64,000 nt of DNA from JAJDIA01 sp031555735 (GTDB lineage: Bacteria > Bacteroidota > Bacteroidia > Bacteroidales > Tannerellaceae): contig JAVBUE010000009.1 of the NCBI GenBank assembly GCA_031555735.1, positions 33,028 to 97,027 of the forward strand. Reading direction: 5' to 3'. Under the pieces are notes generated by a model. The model had not been told where the DNA came from, made no database searches, and was given only the letters and a program-made list of their open reading frames with translations. The position numbers and the translations under genes are program-made. Shown here in pieces: positions 33,938 through 43,111 of this stretch; positions within the stretch are counted from its first letter, which is position 1; each line of letters begins with the position of its first letter.

Positions 33938-35218
33938 ATGAAAATATGTAAATACCCTCCCCGCGATGAATGGGGCGAATTGATAAAGCGGCCCGCATTG
34001 GATGTGACGGCATTGTTTGATAACGTGCGTGAGGTACTGGATGATGTCCGGGTGAACGGCGACGAAGCCGTCCGCAGATACGAGCTGAAATTCGATAAAG
34101 TATCCCTCGCATCACTCTGTGTATCGAAAGAGGAAATGGCTGAAGCAGAACTTCTTATATCTGAAGAATTAAAGCAGGCCATCCGTACGGCAAAGAACAA
34201 TATAGAAACGTTCCATACGGCGCAACGGTTCCAGGGTATCCGGGTGGAAACCATGCCCGGGGTATCCTGCTGGCAGAAAGCGGTAGCCATAGACAAGGTG
34301 GGTTTGTACATCCCCGGAGGCACGGCGCCCTTATTCTCTACCGTCCTGATGCTGGCCGTGCCGGCACGTATCGCCGGATGCAAGGAAATAGTACTGTGTA
34401 CTCCTCCGGATAAAGAGGGGAGGATACACCCCGCCATCCTGTATGCCGCTGCTGTTGCCGGTGTGGATAAAATAGGTAAGGCCGGAGGAATACAGGCCAT
34501 TGCATCAATGACTTATGGCACCGAATCTATCCCGAAAGTGTATAAGGTATTCGGACCGGGAAACCAATATGTAACCGCCGCCAAACAATTAGTCAGCCTC
34601 CGGGATGTGGCTATCGATATGCCTGCCGGACCTTCGGAAGTGGCGATTATTGCCGATGAGAAAGCGAACCCTGCATTCATTGCGGCCGACTTCCTTTCAC
34701 AAGCGGAGCATGGCGCTGATAGCCAGTCTGTTTTAATCACCGATTCCGAAGCATTGGTTGAAGCTGTAAGAACCGCCATCGGCGAGCAACAGGATCAACT
34801 TCCCCGAAAAGAGCTGGTTCAGCAATCATTGTCCAACAGCTTGATTATCTTGCTGAAAGATAAAAAGGAAGTGATTGAATTCACCAACCTCTACGCGCCT
34901 GAACATTTAATTATCCAGACTGAGGATTATGCCTCCCTCGCGGAAGCCGTGGAGAATGCCGGCAGTGTCTTTCTGGGTCCCTATACGCCAGAGAGCGCAG
35001 GTGATTATGCGTCGGGCACCAACCATACACTGCCTACCAATGGGTATGCCCGGGCGTATAGCGGGGTGAACCTGGATAGTTTCACCAAAAAGATCACCTT
35101 CCAGGAGATCACCCGCGAAGGTATCCAATCGCTACAGACAACCATTGAAACCATGGCAGCCAACGAACAGCTGGATGCCCACAAAAATGCTGTAACAATC
35201 AGATTAAAAGCAAAATGA
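33938..35218 (+). CDS. hisD: histidinol dehydrogenase (HisD)
   Basis: Zn enzyme that makes the last two oxidations to L-histidine. The 426-residue product has VGLYIPGGTAPLFSTVLM, KVFGPGNQYVTAAKQLV, DMPAGPSEVAIIAD, and the Zn/catalytic segment DFLSQAEHGADSQS with the GDYASGTNHTLPT stretch. The ATG is immediately after the hisG stop, and the stop overlaps hisC (ATGA), so translation is tightly coupled. Confidence 0.97.
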   Translation: MKICKYPPRDEWGELIKRPALDVTALFDNVREVLDDVRVNGDEAVRRYELKFDKVSLASLCVSKEEMAEAELLISEELKQAIRTAKNNIETFHTAQRFQGIRVETMPGVSCWQKAVAIDKVGLYIPGGTAPLFSTVLMLAVPARIAGCKEIVLCTPPDKEGRIHPAILYAAAVAGVDKIGKAGGIQAIASMTYGTESIPKVYKVFGPGNQYVTAAKQLVSLRDVAIDMPAGPSEVAIIADEKANPAFIAADFLSQAEHGADSQSVLITDSEALVEAVRTAIGEQQDQLPRKELVQQSLSNSLIILLKDKKEVIEFTNLYAPEHLIIQTEDYASLAEAVENAGSVFLGPYTPESAGDYASGTNHTLPTNGYARAYSGVNLDSFTKKITFQEITREGIQSLQTTIETMAANEQLDAHKNAVTIRLKAK

Positions 35219-36264
35219 AACCATTACAAGAACTTGTTCGCAAGAATATTTGGGACCTGCAACCCTATTCCTCCGCCCGTGATGAATTTCATGGAGATGC
35301 TTCTGTATTCCTGGACGCCAATGAGAATCCGTGGAATGCCCCATACAACCGCTATCCCGATCCCATGCAACGTGTATTGAAAGACCGGATATCCGCGCTT
35401 AAACGGATTGCACCCGATCATGTGTTTGTGGGCAACGGGAGCGATGAAGCCATCGACCTGATCCTGCGTACCTTCTGTGAACCGGGAACAGACAATATGG
35501 TGACTATCTCACCTTCCTATGGCATGTATGAAGTAGCGGCGAATACCAACAACGTGAAATGTGTTAAGGTATTGTTAGATACTGATTTCCAATTAGATCC
35601 GGAAGCGGTGCTCGATGCCGTGGATGCACAAACGAAGGTGATATTCCTGTGTTCTCCCAACAATCCGTCGGGTAATTTACTGCGGAAAGATGCGCTCTGC
35701 CGGGTGCTGGACTGCTTTTCCGGTATCGTAGTGATCGACGAGGCTTATATCGATTTTGCCGCGGAGGCTTCTTTTCTTGGTGAGTTGGATCGCTATCCGA
35801 ACCTGATCGTGTTGCAAACCTTGTCGAAAGCCTGGGGTGCTGCCGGTATCCGTTTGGGAATGGCATTTGCCTCTCCGGAGATCATCGCTATCCTAAACAA
35901 GGTGAAGTATCCGTATAATGTAAACCAACTGACACAGGAACAGGCATTGCGTATCCTGCAAAACACGGATCTGATGCAACAACAACTGCAACAAATTCTG
36001 ACAGAACGCGACAGGATCGGAACAATTTTGAGTGAAAGTCCGTTCTATTTTAAAGTATATCCCTCGGATGCCAATTTTCTGCTTGTAGAAGTGGGAGAGG
36101 CCGATGCGATGTATCATTACCTTACGGATTGGGGAGTGGTGGTGCGTAACCGTACCCGTATCACCTTGTGCGAAGGGTGTCTGCGTATCACCATCGGTAC
36201 GCCTAAAGAAAACGATAAATTGTTACACGTATTACGTACATATGTTGCTACACATGATCATTAA
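35215..36264 (+). CDS. hisC: histidinol-phosphate aminotransferase (HisC)
   Basis: PLP class I/II aminotransferase. The 349-residue product has FLDANENPWNAP, VGNGSDEAIDLILR, FLCSPNNPSG, VVIDEAYIDFA, the PLP lysine K205 in LQTLSKAWGAAGIRLG, and the C-terminal RITIGTPKENDKLL. Overlap of 4 nt with hisD; 27 nt to hisB. Confidence 0.97.
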   Translation: MKPLQELVRKNIWDLQPYSSARDEFHGDASVFLDANENPWNAPYNRYPDPMQRVLKDRISALKRIAPDHVFVGNGSDEAIDLILRTFCEPGTDNMVTISPSYGMYEVAANTNNVKCVKVLLDTDFQLDPEAVLDAVDAQTKVIFLCSPNNPSGNLLRKDALCRVLDCFSGIVVIDEAYIDFAAEASFLGELDRYPNLIVLQTLSKAWGAAGIRLGMAFASPEIIAILNKVKYPYNVNQLTQEQALRILQNTDLMQQQLQQILTERDRIGTILSESPFYFKVYPSDANFLLVEVGEADAMYHYLTDWGVVVRNRTRITLCEGCLRITIGTPKENDKLLHVLRTYVATHDH

Positions 36265-36291
36265 AATATTGAAAGCAAAGTTAATATCGTT

Positions 36292-37422
36292 ATGAAAAAA
36301 AGGGTTTTGTTCATTGATCGCGATGGCACTTTAGTCAAGGAGCCGCCAGTGGATTATCAGTTAGACAGTCTGGATAAGCTGGAGTTTTATCCCAAAGTGA
36401 TGCGTAACCTCGCTTTTATCCGGAAACACATGGATTTCGAATTCGTGATGGTTACCAACCAGGATGGACTGGGTACGGAGTCTTTCCCGGAAGAGACTTT
36501 CTGGCCTGCCCATAACCTGATCCTAAAGACATTGGCGGGTGAAGGCATCCACTTCAATGATATCCTGATCGATCCTTCCATGCCGGAAGACAGATCGCCT
36601 AACCGCAAACCACGTACCGGCATGCTGAAGAAATACATGACGGATGAATACGACCTCGAAAACAGCTATGTCATCGGCGACCGCCTGACAGATATCGAGC
36701 TGGCCAAGAACCTGGAAGCAAAAGGCATCTGGCTGCACGGAAAAGAAGGCGCCGACGCCGAACTGCTGAAATACCCCTGTAACCTGTGGCCGGCGCTGAC
36801 TACCGACAACTGGGACAAGATCACCGAATACCTCTTTGCCGGCGAACGTACCGCCATTATCGACCGGAAAACGAAAGAAACCGATATCCATATCGAACTG
36901 GCCGTGGATGGTACGGGACAGACGGACATATCCACCGGCATCGCCTTTTTCGACCACATGCTCGAACAGATCGGCAAACATTCGGGTATGGATCTTACCA
37001 TCCGTACCGTGGGCGATCTGCGAGTGGACGAACACCATACGATCGAAGATACGGCCATCGCCCTGGGCGAAGCCTTGTACAAAGCCCTGGGCGATAAACG
37101 CGGAACCGAACGGTATGGCTATACCCTGCCGATGGACGACTGTGTATGTACACTGGCGCTCGATTTCGGCGGACGTCCCTGGCTGGTCTGGGAGGCAGAG
37201 TTTTTCCGTGAACGGATCGGCAACATGCCCACCGAAATGTTCAAACATTTCTTCAAGAGCCTGAGCGATGCGGCACGGATGAACCTATACATCAAAGCCG
37301 ACGGTTCCAATGAACATCACAAGATCGAAAGCATATTCAAAGCCTTGGCGCGTTCGATCAAGATGGCGATCCGCCGGGATATCTACAAATACAACCTGCC
37401 GAGCACGAAAGGAGCATTATGA
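36292..37422 (+). CDS. hisB: bifunctional histidinol-phosphatase / imidazoleglycerol-phosphate dehydratase (HisB)
   Basis: Fusion of two his steps in 376 residues. The N-terminal HAD phosphatase has FIDRDGTLVKEPP (nucleophile Asp) and YVIGDRLTDIELAKN. The C-terminal dehydratase begins near residue 180 and has FFDHMLEQIGKHSG, DEHHTIEDTAIALGEAL and the second HHKIESIFKALARS metal motif. Its stop overlaps the downstream lipoprotein gene by 4 nt. The remaining his genes are outside the window. Confidence 0.97.
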   Translation: MKKRVLFIDRDGTLVKEPPVDYQLDSLDKLEFYPKVMRNLAFIRKHMDFEFVMVTNQDGLGTESFPEETFWPAHNLILKTLAGEGIHFNDILIDPSMPEDRSPNRKPRTGMLKKYMTDEYDLENSYVIGDRLTDIELAKNLEAKGIWLHGKEGADAELLKYPCNLWPALTTDNWDKITEYLFAGERTAIIDRKTKETDIHIELAVDGTGQTDISTGIAFFDHMLEQIGKHSGMDLTIRTVGDLRVDEHHTIEDTAIALGEALYKALGDKRGTERYGYTLPMDDCVCTLALDFGGRPWLVWEAEFFRERIGNMPTEMFKHFFKSLSDAARMNLYIKADGSNEHHKIESIFKALARSIKMAIRRDIYKYNLPSTKGAL

Positions 37423-37820
37423 GATACAAAGTTATTCCATTACTCGCCAGCCTGCTGCTGTTTTTCTCCTGCGAGAAAGACCAGAAGGATGAGTTGGAAG
37501 GAAAATGGCAACTGAAAGAGGTCACGGACGCTTCCCAGGTGACCCATCGGGTGGATACGGTATGGTATAACGTGCAGAACGGCTTGTTTATGTACCAACT
37601 TTATTCGCAGGGGAAATACGAATTCCGATACGGCTATAAGGAACGTCCGGACAGCCGTACGGTCGTTTTCGAACTGACGGACATGCCCAAACCCCTGTCC
37701 GAATTCCTTCCTTTGACGGATTGGAGCGGCCCGGTCCGTTCGTTCACGATCGAAATGGCTACCGGCTCGCAACTCATCCTCAGCAGTGAAGGAAAGCAAT
37801 ACAAATTCCATAAATTCTGA
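37419..37820 (+). CDS. lipocalin-like lipoprotein
   Basis: A 133-residue protein with lipoprotein signal MRYKVIPLLASLLLFFSC (Cys as lipid site), then a short beta-rich domain starting LEGKWQLKEVT, as in the lipocalin-like DUF families of Bacteroidetes. It overlaps hisB by 4 nt, so it is translated from the his transcript, but nothing in it suggests a role in histidine synthesis. It may simply be trailing. Function unknown. Confidence 0.7.
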   Translation: MRYKVIPLLASLLLFFSCEKDQKDELEGKWQLKEVTDASQVTHRVDTVWYNVQNGLFMYQLYSQGKYEFRYGYKERPDSRTVVFELTDMPKPLSEFLPLTDWSGPVRSFTIEMATGSQLILSSEGKQYKFHKF

Positions 37821-37913
37821 CCTGCGACAACCCCTCTTCCGGGTCTGTAAAGCTGTGAAAAACTTGTGGATAGAAAGTGGCTCACAATCTGAACATGAAC
37901 CAAATATTAGTTG

Positions 37914-37921
37914 TACTTTTG
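37914..37921 (+). promoter_or_regulatory. -7 box of dnaB
   Basis: TACTTTTG, 23 nt before the dnaB ATG. Upstream, TGTGGATAG at 37865-37873 is one base from the DnaA-box sequence TGTGGATAA; a single site is weak evidence. Confidence 0.5.
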
Positions 37922-37944
37922 ACGACCCATAAAGACAACTGAGC

Positions 37945-39468
37945 ATGGCAGATAAAAACAGGAACACCGGTAGGAGCAAACAAAAGGAAATCATTGTACC
38001 CGAAACAGGGCGCTTACAGCCTCAGGCCCGTGAGCTTGAAGAAGCGGTTCTGGGCGCGCTGATGCTGGAGAAAGACGCCTATTCAGTGATCAGCGAGATC
38101 CTGAAACCCGAATGTTTTTATGAAAAAGCCCATGAGCTGATCTATGCCTCCATCGTTGACCTGGCGCTTGCCCAGCGTCCGATCGATATGTTGACGGTCA
38201 CCGACCAGTTGAAGAAACGCGGCGACCTCGACCTGGTAGGAGGCCCGTTCTATATCTCCCAACTCACAGGCAAGGTGGCCAGCAGCGCCCACATCGAATA
38301 CCATGCGCGTATCATTGCCCAGAAATACCTGGCGCGTGAACTCATCTCTTTCACATCACTCATCCAACGGCAGGCCTTCGATGAGACCGTGGATGTGGAC
38401 GATCTGATGCAGGAAGCCGAAGGCAAACTGTTTGAAATATCCCAACGTAATGTAAAGAAAGACGCCACGCAGATCGACCCTGTGATCAAGGAAGCCGTCG
38501 CCTTGCTGGAAAAAGCGTACAACCAGAAAGAGGGGCTCACCGGTGTGCGTACCGGTTTCCACGACCTCGACAAGATCACCTTCGGCTGGCAAAACTCCGA
38601 CCTGATCATCATTGCCGCCCGTCCGGCAATGGGTAAAACGGCGTTCGTCCTTTCGATGGCTAAAAACATGGCGGTCAACTATAACACGCCTGTCGCCCTC
38701 TTTTCGTTGGAAATGAGTAATGTGCAATTGGTGAACCGTCTGATTGTGAACGTCAGTGAGATCCTCGGCGAAACCATCAAGAGCGGCCAGTTGGACGATG
38801 CCCAGTGGGAACAGTTGGATTTCAAATTGAAATTCCTATATGGCGCCCCGATCTTTGTGGACGACACACCCAGCCTCTCGGTTTTCGAGCTGCGTACGAA
38901 AGCCCGCCGCCTTGTCCGTGAACACGGGATCCGATGCATCATCATCGACTACCTCCAGCTGATGAATGCCAGCGGGATGAGCTTCGGCAGCCGCGAACAG
39001 GAGGTAAGTATTATCTCCCGATCGCTCAAAGGGCTGGCAAAGGAACTGAATATCCCCATCATAGCCCTCTCGCAGTTGAACCGTGGGGTGGAAAACCGAC
39101 AGGGGATGGAAGGGAAACGCCCGCAGTTGGCCGACTTGCGTGAATCGGGCGCCATCGAGCAGGATGCGGACATGGTCTGTTTCATCCACCGTCCCGAATA
39201 CTACAAGATCACTGAAGACGAGAAGGGCAATTCACTCCTGGGGCTTGCCGAGATCATCATCGCCAAGCACCGTAACGGCGCCACGGGAGATATACGCCTG
39301 CGTTTCAAGAACGAATATGCCAAGTTTATGAACATCGACGAAGACCAGGTCATCCGTGAATTCGCATCAAGCATCAACCGCGATGGGAAGAACGACGCTC
39401 TTCCACCCATTACACCGAAAGACGGTGACTTCCTGAAGGAAGGAGCCAATAATGAGATGCCTTTCTGA
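37945..39468 (+). CDS. dnaB: replicative DNA helicase DnaB
   Basis: Hexameric 5'-3' helicase of the replisome. The 507-residue product has the N-terminal collar domain (PQARELEEAVLGALML, RPIDMLTVTDQL), a linker helix, and the RecA-like domain with Walker A RPAMGKTAF (K231), FSLEMSNVQLVNRL, Walker B CIIIDYLQLM, SQLNRGVENR and DLRESGAIEQDADMV. There is no intein. It is monocistronic with its own -7 box. Confidence 0.97.
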   Translation: MADKNRNTGRSKQKEIIVPETGRLQPQARELEEAVLGALMLEKDAYSVISEILKPECFYEKAHELIYASIVDLALAQRPIDMLTVTDQLKKRGDLDLVGGPFYISQLTGKVASSAHIEYHARIIAQKYLARELISFTSLIQRQAFDETVDVDDLMQEAEGKLFEISQRNVKKDATQIDPVIKEAVALLEKAYNQKEGLTGVRTGFHDLDKITFGWQNSDLIIIAARPAMGKTAFVLSMAKNMAVNYNTPVALFSLEMSNVQLVNRLIVNVSEILGETIKSGQLDDAQWEQLDFKLKFLYGAPIFVDDTPSLSVFELRTKARRLVREHGIRCIIIDYLQLMNASGMSFGSREQEVSIISRSLKGLAKELNIPIIALSQLNRGVENRQGMEGKRPQLADLRESGAIEQDADMVCFIHRPEYYKITEDEKGNSLLGLAEIIIAKHRNGATGDIRLRFKNEYAKFMNIDEDQVIREFASSINRDGKNDALPPITPKDGDFLKEGANNEMPF

Positions 39469-39497
39469 TCCTTTCCATCCTATCACACCACACCCCT

Positions 39498-40436
39498 ATG
39501 TTTACAGGCGAGTTGATTTCCCTTGGAGTAGCCGTATGTTGGACCATTACTGCTATCTGTTTTGAATATGCCGGTAAACGGATTGGCGCCCTGTCGCTCA
39601 ATATCATCCGCCTGGGCATGGCGATCATCATGCTGGGCGTTACCCTCTACTGCTTCACCGGTTATTGGGTGCCGATGCATGCGGGAGGGCAGGCGTGGTT
39701 CTGGCTGGCGGTGTCCGGATTTATCGGGTATGTGTTGGGCGACTACTGCCTGTTCAATTCGTATCTGGTGATCGGTTCACGCTTCGGACAACTGTTCATG
39801 ACGCTCGCTCCACCCTCGGCGGCCATCGCCGGTTTCTTCATCCTGGGAGAGAAACTGCCGGCGAATGCCTGGGTCGGTATGTTGGTGACTATGTTCGGAA
39901 TAGGGCTCTCGATCTTCAGTAAAGGAACAGGTGATAAACCCACACATAAGATCGGACTGAAACTGCCGATCCGCGGTGTGTTGCTGGGTATCGGCGCCGG
40001 TGTGGGGCAAGGTGTAGGTCTGGTGTTCAGCAAGCTCGGTATGGGCTATTTCATGGAAAACGTGGATACGCAGGACGCTCTTTCCGTAGCCCTCGTTCCT
40101 TTTGCTTCCACACAGATACGTGCCTTTGTGGGACTGGCGGGATTCCTCGCCATCATGGCATATACCGGACAATGGCGGTCGCTGGTAAAAGCCTTCACCA
40201 ACCTGAAAGCCATGACCGGCGCTACGTTCGGGACTTTCTTCGGACCGTTCGTCGGCGTATCCTTCTCACTCATGGCCGTGCAATATACCGAAGCCGGCAT
40301 CGCCTCCACCATCATGGCGCTCACACCCATCCTGATCCTCCTTCCATCCCGTTTTGCATTCCGGCAACGCATCACCAAATTTGAAGTAATCGGCGCAATC
40401 ATCAGTGTGGCAGGTGTTTCCCTGTTTTTTATCTGA
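39498..40436 (+). CDS. EamA/DMT-superfamily transporter
   Basis: A 312-residue protein with about ten transmembrane helices in two EamA repeats. The first ends near SKGTGDKPTHK in a cytosolic loop. Recognisable pieces are FGQLFMTLAPPSAAIAGFFILGE and SLMAVQYTEAGIASTIMALTPILILLPS. Members export or import small metabolites; the substrate cannot be assigned. It follows dnaB by 29 nt and may share its transcript. Confidence 0.85.
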   Translation: MFTGELISLGVAVCWTITAICFEYAGKRIGALSLNIIRLGMAIIMLGVTLYCFTGYWVPMHAGGQAWFWLAVSGFIGYVLGDYCLFNSYLVIGSRFGQLFMTLAPPSAAIAGFFILGEKLPANAWVGMLVTMFGIGLSIFSKGTGDKPTHKIGLKLPIRGVLLGIGAGVGQGVGLVFSKLGMGYFMENVDTQDALSVALVPFASTQIRAFVGLAGFLAIMAYTGQWRSLVKAFTNLKAMTGATFGTFFGPFVGVSFSLMAVQYTEAGIASTIMALTPILILLPSRFAFRQRITKFEVIGAIISVAGVSLFFI

Positions 40437-40451
40437 AAATTCCGATAGGGG

Positions 40452-40556
40452 TTTCTGCAACAAAACCCCTCGTTTCTGCAACAAAACCCCTTGTTTCCGC
40501 ATAAAAACCCCTCGTTTCCGCATAAAAACCCCTGGTTTCTGTAGTAAAAACGCACC
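40452..40556 (+). repeat. tandem array of five 21-nt units (GTTTC-ACCCCT group)
   Basis: Five 21-nt units at 40452, 40473, 40494, 40515 and 40536, of the form GTTTCYGCAWMAAAACCCCT; units 1 and 2 differ by one base, the last is degenerate. It begins 16 nt after the DMT transporter stop. The gene-free stretch 40437-40917 also holds a purine-rich A-tract (40557-40620), two copies of ACTGATTTCAGGAAAGG (40691 and 40719), the array at 40759 and a promoter at 40863. Confidence 0.85.
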
Positions 40557-40758
40557 TAAAAGAAAAGAGAAATAAAAAGAAAAAAAAATAGGAAATAGAA
40601 AAAAAAAAGAAAGCAAAAAGGCTATAAGCCTAAGCCCATAGGACTGATTTTATGTGAAGGTTTTTTAGTAATTAACCCGCGAACTGTAAAACTGATTTCA
40701 GGAAAGGCCAAACTGTAAACTGATTTCAGGAAAGGACATGCCGGGGATGCCATCCAAA

Positions 40759-40846
40759 ACATCCACCTATGATTGTCGGATCATCTACCTATGTTTGTTC
40801 AAACATCCACCTATGATTGTCGAATCGTTCACCTATGCTTGTTTTC
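40759..40846 (+). repeat. tandem array of four 22-nt units (ACCTATG group, copy 2)
   Basis: Four 22-nt units at 40759, 40781, 40803 and 40825, of the form WCATCYACCTATGNTTGTYS, the same unit and number as 9821-9908. Like copy 1 it is preceded about 40 nt upstream by AACTGATTTC. It ends 17 nt before the -33 element of the dehydrogenase operon promoter, so it lies where an upstream activator or repressor would bind. Confidence 0.85.
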
Positions 40847-40862
40847 ACCCTCATTCTGCCTA

Positions 40863-40894
40863 TTTGCAGGTATCATTTTTTTGACATACTTTTG
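40863..40894 (+). promoter_or_regulatory. promoter of the dehydrogenase/cytochrome operon
   Basis: TTTG (40863-40866), 20 nt, then TACTTTTG (40887-40894): a good Bacteroidota promoter 23 nt before the first ATG of the operon. Confidence 0.72.
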
Positions 40895-40917
40895 GCTCTT
40901 GATATAAATCCACTCGT

Positions 40918-41466
40918 ATGATGCAGAACCGACGATCTTTCCTGAAAACACTGGGGGCGCTTTACGGCAGCGTCTTGCTGATGCCGGGCTGTACAGGCAC
41001 ACCGTCTTCTCCGTTCCGGGTATTTACTTCCGAAGAGGGAGATCTGCTGATTGCCCTCTGTGAGCAAGTGATCCCGGCCGACCGCGATCCGGGAGCGACG
41101 GACGCGGGAGTGATCCACTTCATCGACAAACTGCTGTATGAACGTTTTCCCCATCTGCTTGCCACCTATCAGCAGGGGCTGCGGGCGCTCGATGCGTCGT
41201 GCAGGGAGCTGTTCGGACAGGGCTTTGCCGCACTCTCCGCCGACAGGCAGATCGAGGTGATGCTGGCGATGGAGGCCAACAAGCTGCCGGAAGGGCATTG
41301 GGGGGAGCTTCGCGCTTCGTCGTTCTTCAGCCAGGTGGTACGGCATACGATGATGGGGTTCTATGGTTCGCCCCGGCATGGAGGCAACCGCAATTACGTG
41401 AGTTACCGGATGATGAAGTTGGATTTCCCGCTCGTAGTGGGGCAAAACCGTTATACGCATGGCTAA
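40918..41466 (+). CDS. Tat-exported dehydrogenase small subunit (gluconate 2-dehydrogenase subunit 3 family)
   Basis: A 182-residue protein beginning MMQNRRSFLKTLGALYGSVL with a twin-arginine motif (NRRSFLK) and then LLMPGCTG, which could also be a lipobox. The rest matches the gluconate 2-dehydrogenase subunit 3 family: LIALCEQVIPADRDPGATDAG, and GFYGSPRHGGNRNYVSYRMM near the end. In characterised FAD-dependent sugar dehydrogenases this subunit carries the Tat signal and takes the catalytic subunit with it. It overlaps the GMC gene by 8 nt. Confidence 0.85.
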   Translation: MMQNRRSFLKTLGALYGSVLLMPGCTGTPSSPFRVFTSEEGDLLIALCEQVIPADRDPGATDAGVIHFIDKLLYERFPHLLATYQQGLRALDASCRELFGQGFAALSADRQIEVMLAMEANKLPEGHWGELRASSFFSQVVRHTMMGFYGSPRHGGNRNYVSYRMMKLDFPLVVGQNRYTHG

Positions 41467-43102
41467 GGACCGCAAAGTGGATGCCATCGTTGTCGGCGCA
41501 GGCGCCGGAGGTGGGGTTGTGGCGAAAGAACTGGCGGTGAACGGCTTCAGCGTGGTGCTGTTTGAGCGTGGCGACTGGCCGGATTACGATCAGCATATCA
41601 ACGACGAACTGATCTCGCAACGCGGACAGGATCTTGGTTCCGCCTTCGGCCCGGACTGGGAGAAGCATCCGCGGGTGATTGTCCGTAGCAATGGCGACAG
41701 GCAGACACTGAATCCTTCCAACTGGGAATACAACCATGTGGCGGCCTGCGTAGGGTCGGGTACGGTGAGCTATGGCGCTATGGGATGGCGCTTCATGGAA
41801 GAGGATTTCAAACTGAAAACGGTTTACGGCGCCGTGGAAGGCTCTACGATGGAAGACTGGCCTATCACGTACGACGAGCTGGAGCCGTATTACGAAAAAG
41901 CGGAATGGGAGATTGGCGTATCGGGACACGACACGATGAATCCCTTTGCATCGCCCCGCCGTAAAGGGTATCCGATGCCACCGTTCGAATACAACCGGGA
42001 GGGCAATTACCTGTCGGACGTATGCCGGCGGATGGGACTGCATCCGTTCCCGATCCCGATGCTGCGCAACTCGGTAGCGTACAACCGTCGCCCGGCGTGT
42101 ATCCGTAACCGAACCTGCTGCGGCTATGCCTGTCCGGTGAATGCCAAGAACGGGACACAGAATACGGTGATCCCCGTAGCCATGCAGACCGGCCATTGTG
42201 AAGTGCGCACCCATTGCATGGTGGCGGAAGTGCTGGTGGACGACCACGGCAAGGCCACCGGCGTGCATTATTTCGACGCGAAAGGAAAAGGACATACACA
42301 GGAAGCCCGGATCGTGGTGATCAGCGGATCGGCTACCGAAACAGCCCGCCTGCTACTCAATTCCAAATCAAAGCTCTTCCCCAACGGGGCGGGCAATAAC
42401 AACGACTGGGTGGGACGTAACCTGCAAGGCCATGCTTATACGGGCGCTTCGGGGTTGTTCGACTTCGACCTGCTCGACCTTTCGGGGCCGGGCGCTTGTA
42501 TGGCGATCAGCGACTACAGCCATCACAACGAGGGAATCATCGGTGGCGGTATCCTGGCTACCGAGTTCTACCAGCTTCCCTACGCGTTCTCGCAAAACCG
42601 TCCCTGGGGCGAACCGCGCTGGGGTATCGGACATAAGGATTATCAACGGCAGAACTACCGCCGCCTGGGACGTATGGTAGGGCCTATCCAGGAGATACCG
42701 GCCTTTGAGGCAAGGGTGACGGTAGATCCGTCGGTCAGGGACTATTGGGGAATCCCCGTGGTGGCATTGTCGGGCAGCCGGCATCCGTTGGATGAAGGGC
42801 ATTGCCGGTTCCTGGCATCCAAAGCCGAAGCTATACTGAAAGAAGCCGGCGCCTACCGCACCTGGCAACACGGTGGAGGCGGGCCGGGTATAAGCGGCGG
42901 CCAGCATCAGGCAGGAACCTGCCGGATGGGGAACGACCGGCAGACATCGGTCACCAACAAATACGGGCAGCTCCATGAGATCGACAATCTCTTCATTGCC
43001 GACGGCAGCCTGATCGTATCGAACGGCGGCTTTAATCCGGTGCTGACGATCATGGCGCTGGGCTACTGGGTGGGTGATCACATTGTCAAATCCTTCCAAT
43101 AA
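41459..43102 (+). CDS. GMC-family FAD-dependent dehydrogenase (catalytic subunit)
   Basis: A 547-residue flavoprotein. The dinucleotide motif is IVVGAGAGGGVVAKELAVNG near the N-terminus with FERGD after it. CVGSGTVSYGAMGWRF is a flavin-contact segment. The C-terminal GMC_oxred_C has HQAGTCRMG and NLFIADGSLIVSNGGFNPVLT (catalytic His/Asn region). A cysteine cluster PACIRNRTCCGYACPVNAK lies near residues 216-234, the pattern linked to a 3Fe-4S cluster in FAD glucose dehydrogenases. It has no signal peptide, so export with the small subunit is inferred. It probably oxidises a sugar or sugar acid. Confidence 0.88.
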   Translation: MAKDRKVDAIVVGAGAGGGVVAKELAVNGFSVVLFERGDWPDYDQHINDELISQRGQDLGSAFGPDWEKHPRVIVRSNGDRQTLNPSNWEYNHVAACVGSGTVSYGAMGWRFMEEDFKLKTVYGAVEGSTMEDWPITYDELEPYYEKAEWEIGVSGHDTMNPFASPRRKGYPMPPFEYNREGNYLSDVCRRMGLHPFPIPMLRNSVAYNRRPACIRNRTCCGYACPVNAKNGTQNTVIPVAMQTGHCEVRTHCMVAEVLVDDHGKATGVHYFDAKGKGHTQEARIVVISGSATETARLLLNSKSKLFPNGAGNNNDWVGRNLQGHAYTGASGLFDFDLLDLSGPGACMAISDYSHHNEGIIGGGILATEFYQLPYAFSQNRPWGEPRWGIGHKDYQRQNYRRLGRMVGPIQEIPAFEARVTVDPSVRDYWGIPVVALSGSRHPLDEGHCRFLASKAEAILKEAGAYRTWQHGGGGPGISGGQHQAGTCRMGNDRQTSVTNKYGQLHEIDNLFIADGSLIVSNGGFNPVLTIMALGYWVGDHIVKSFQ

Positions 43103-43111
43103 ACACGGCGT

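Noticed and set aside
37861..37921. Replication origin upstream of dnaB
   Set aside because: Only one near-match to a DnaA box was seen and no AT-rich unwinding element or dnaA/dnaN neighbours.
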